This document shows positions 63,061 to 64,000 of a stretch of 64,000 bases of DNA, piece after piece. Origin of the DNA: Gorsachius magnificus. Its lineage: Eukaryota; Chordata; Aves; Pelecaniformes; Ardeidae. The stretch covers positions 127,163,988 to 127,227,987 of the forward strand of contig CM067082.1 of the NCBI GenBank assembly GCA_034008185.1, written 5' to 3'. The notes beneath the pieces are model-generated. The model worked only from the letters and a program-made list of their open reading frames with translations, had not been told where the DNA came from and ran no database searches. How positions within the stretch are numbered: the first letter of the stretch is position 1; each line of letters starts with the position of its first letter. Position numbers and translations under genes: made by a program.

Positions 63061-64000
63061 ACATCACATATATATGAATTTGTCAGAAGTGTGTCTACAC
63101 TTCTGCAACCCTGTCCCCTTTCATTCTCCTGCTTTAATGATTTTTATGATAGCATACTTATTTTCCATATTTTCTGTATGATTCAGTATTTAAGTATGCA
63201 GGCTTTCAACATAAAAGTTATGTTGTGTTTTTATAGTACTGCTGAAAGTATGATTTGGCTGATGTATATGTGTAACTGCAAAAAGCTTCTATTCTGAGAA
63301 TGCTTGAACGATATAAAAATAGGAGATAATTTCAATAAAAATTGAATAATTCATTATGAGTCAGTCAAAGGGTAGAAAAATAATTAAAAGAGCTAGTACA
63401 GGAAAATATTTCAAATAACTAAACTAAAACTAGAGATAAACATATACTATTACCTAGGTTAATTCTAAGATAATTAGGCATCAGCAAAACCTCTTTGATC
63501 CCTAATGGACAATTGAAAATTATTACATTCTCATTTAAATAGGTTTGGGGGGATTGATTCTTATTGTCACAAAAGGACACTTGATCTTGGGCAGCTATCT
63601 GACATTTTTAAAGACCTCTGTCACTTAGTTTGGAGAAAAGTGAGGATTGGTCACTCTTTTAGCTGCTAGGTTATCAGATCCTATGTAATAAATACTTGGA
63701 TGAGAAAGCAGAAAGGTCAGGCACTGGTTCTTTTGGAAGTGCAATGAATGAGTTGCAATGGAGAAAGTGAGACAGGGCAGAACCAAGCTCTAGTGTATAG
63801 CACAGGCAGTGAAATTCCCATAAATCTTTCCCCTGTTTGAACAGTTCTGGGCAAGGTGTGGCTTATATACAGTAGTTCTTTTTCTGAACTTGTGACTTCC
63901 TTACCAGCTCAGACTCTCTGACTTCTCATGGTTTGGTCAAGCAAAACCACTTTCTTCCTCTTATTCCATTCCTAGAGGGATTCTTACGTGATCCATCTTG
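63061..64000. other. AT-rich noncoding DNA, no gene recognised
   Basis: Nothing recognisable to the window edge. Open frames are under 70 codons. Confidence 0.6.

Overview
The window looks like bird nuclear DNA. The evidence is that every recognisable transposon is a CR1 LINE (chicken repeat 1), including copies with the CR1 3' end built from the 8-bp unit ATTCTATG. There are no Alu-, L1- or B1-like sequences and no microbial gene structure. The DNA is AT-rich and CpG-poor, and stop codons are dense in all six frames. Homopolymer runs and short microsatellites are scattered throughout. I recognise no host protein-coding gene, rRNA, tRNA or CRISPR array. The window is best read as a gene desert or the inside of a very large intron; the sequence alone does not separate the two.

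Layout. 1-25.9 kb is mostly unique AT-rich DNA. It holds a 14-bp-arm hairpin (6873-6903), two small tandem duplications (10.69-10.98 kb) and a long imperfect palindrome (15441-15535) that I take to be an old sauropsid interspersed repeat. A worn, ancient CR1 lies at about 25.96-26.19 kb. 26.2-41.6 kb is again unique, with a slightly more GC-rich stretch at 29.5-30.5 kb and a 15-base G run at 39866. Two 5'-truncated CR1 copies, both on the minus strand, lie at 41621-42130 and 42612-43029. 43-59.4 kb holds low-complexity tracts, an 81-bp-period duplication (45.9-46.0 kb), a short perfect hairpin (46136-46162), a possible old repeat (47.35-47.64 kb) and a pyrimidine-rich stretch (53.45-53.78 kb).

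The only substantial coding sequence is the youngest-looking CR1, at 59422-60656 on the plus strand. It is 5'-truncated. It keeps about 310 codons of reverse transcriptase, including both catalytic aspartate motifs, then breaks at a stop/frameshift near 60351 and ends in the ATTCTATG repeats. 60.7-64 kb is unique AT-rich DNA with one more possible old repeat near 63.03 kb.

Nothing here amounts to a multi-gene system. The items most worth checking are the palindromes, the local duplications, three splice-bounded open segments that might be small exons, and the CR1 copies as age markers. The exon candidates rest on splice-site appearance and open frames only.
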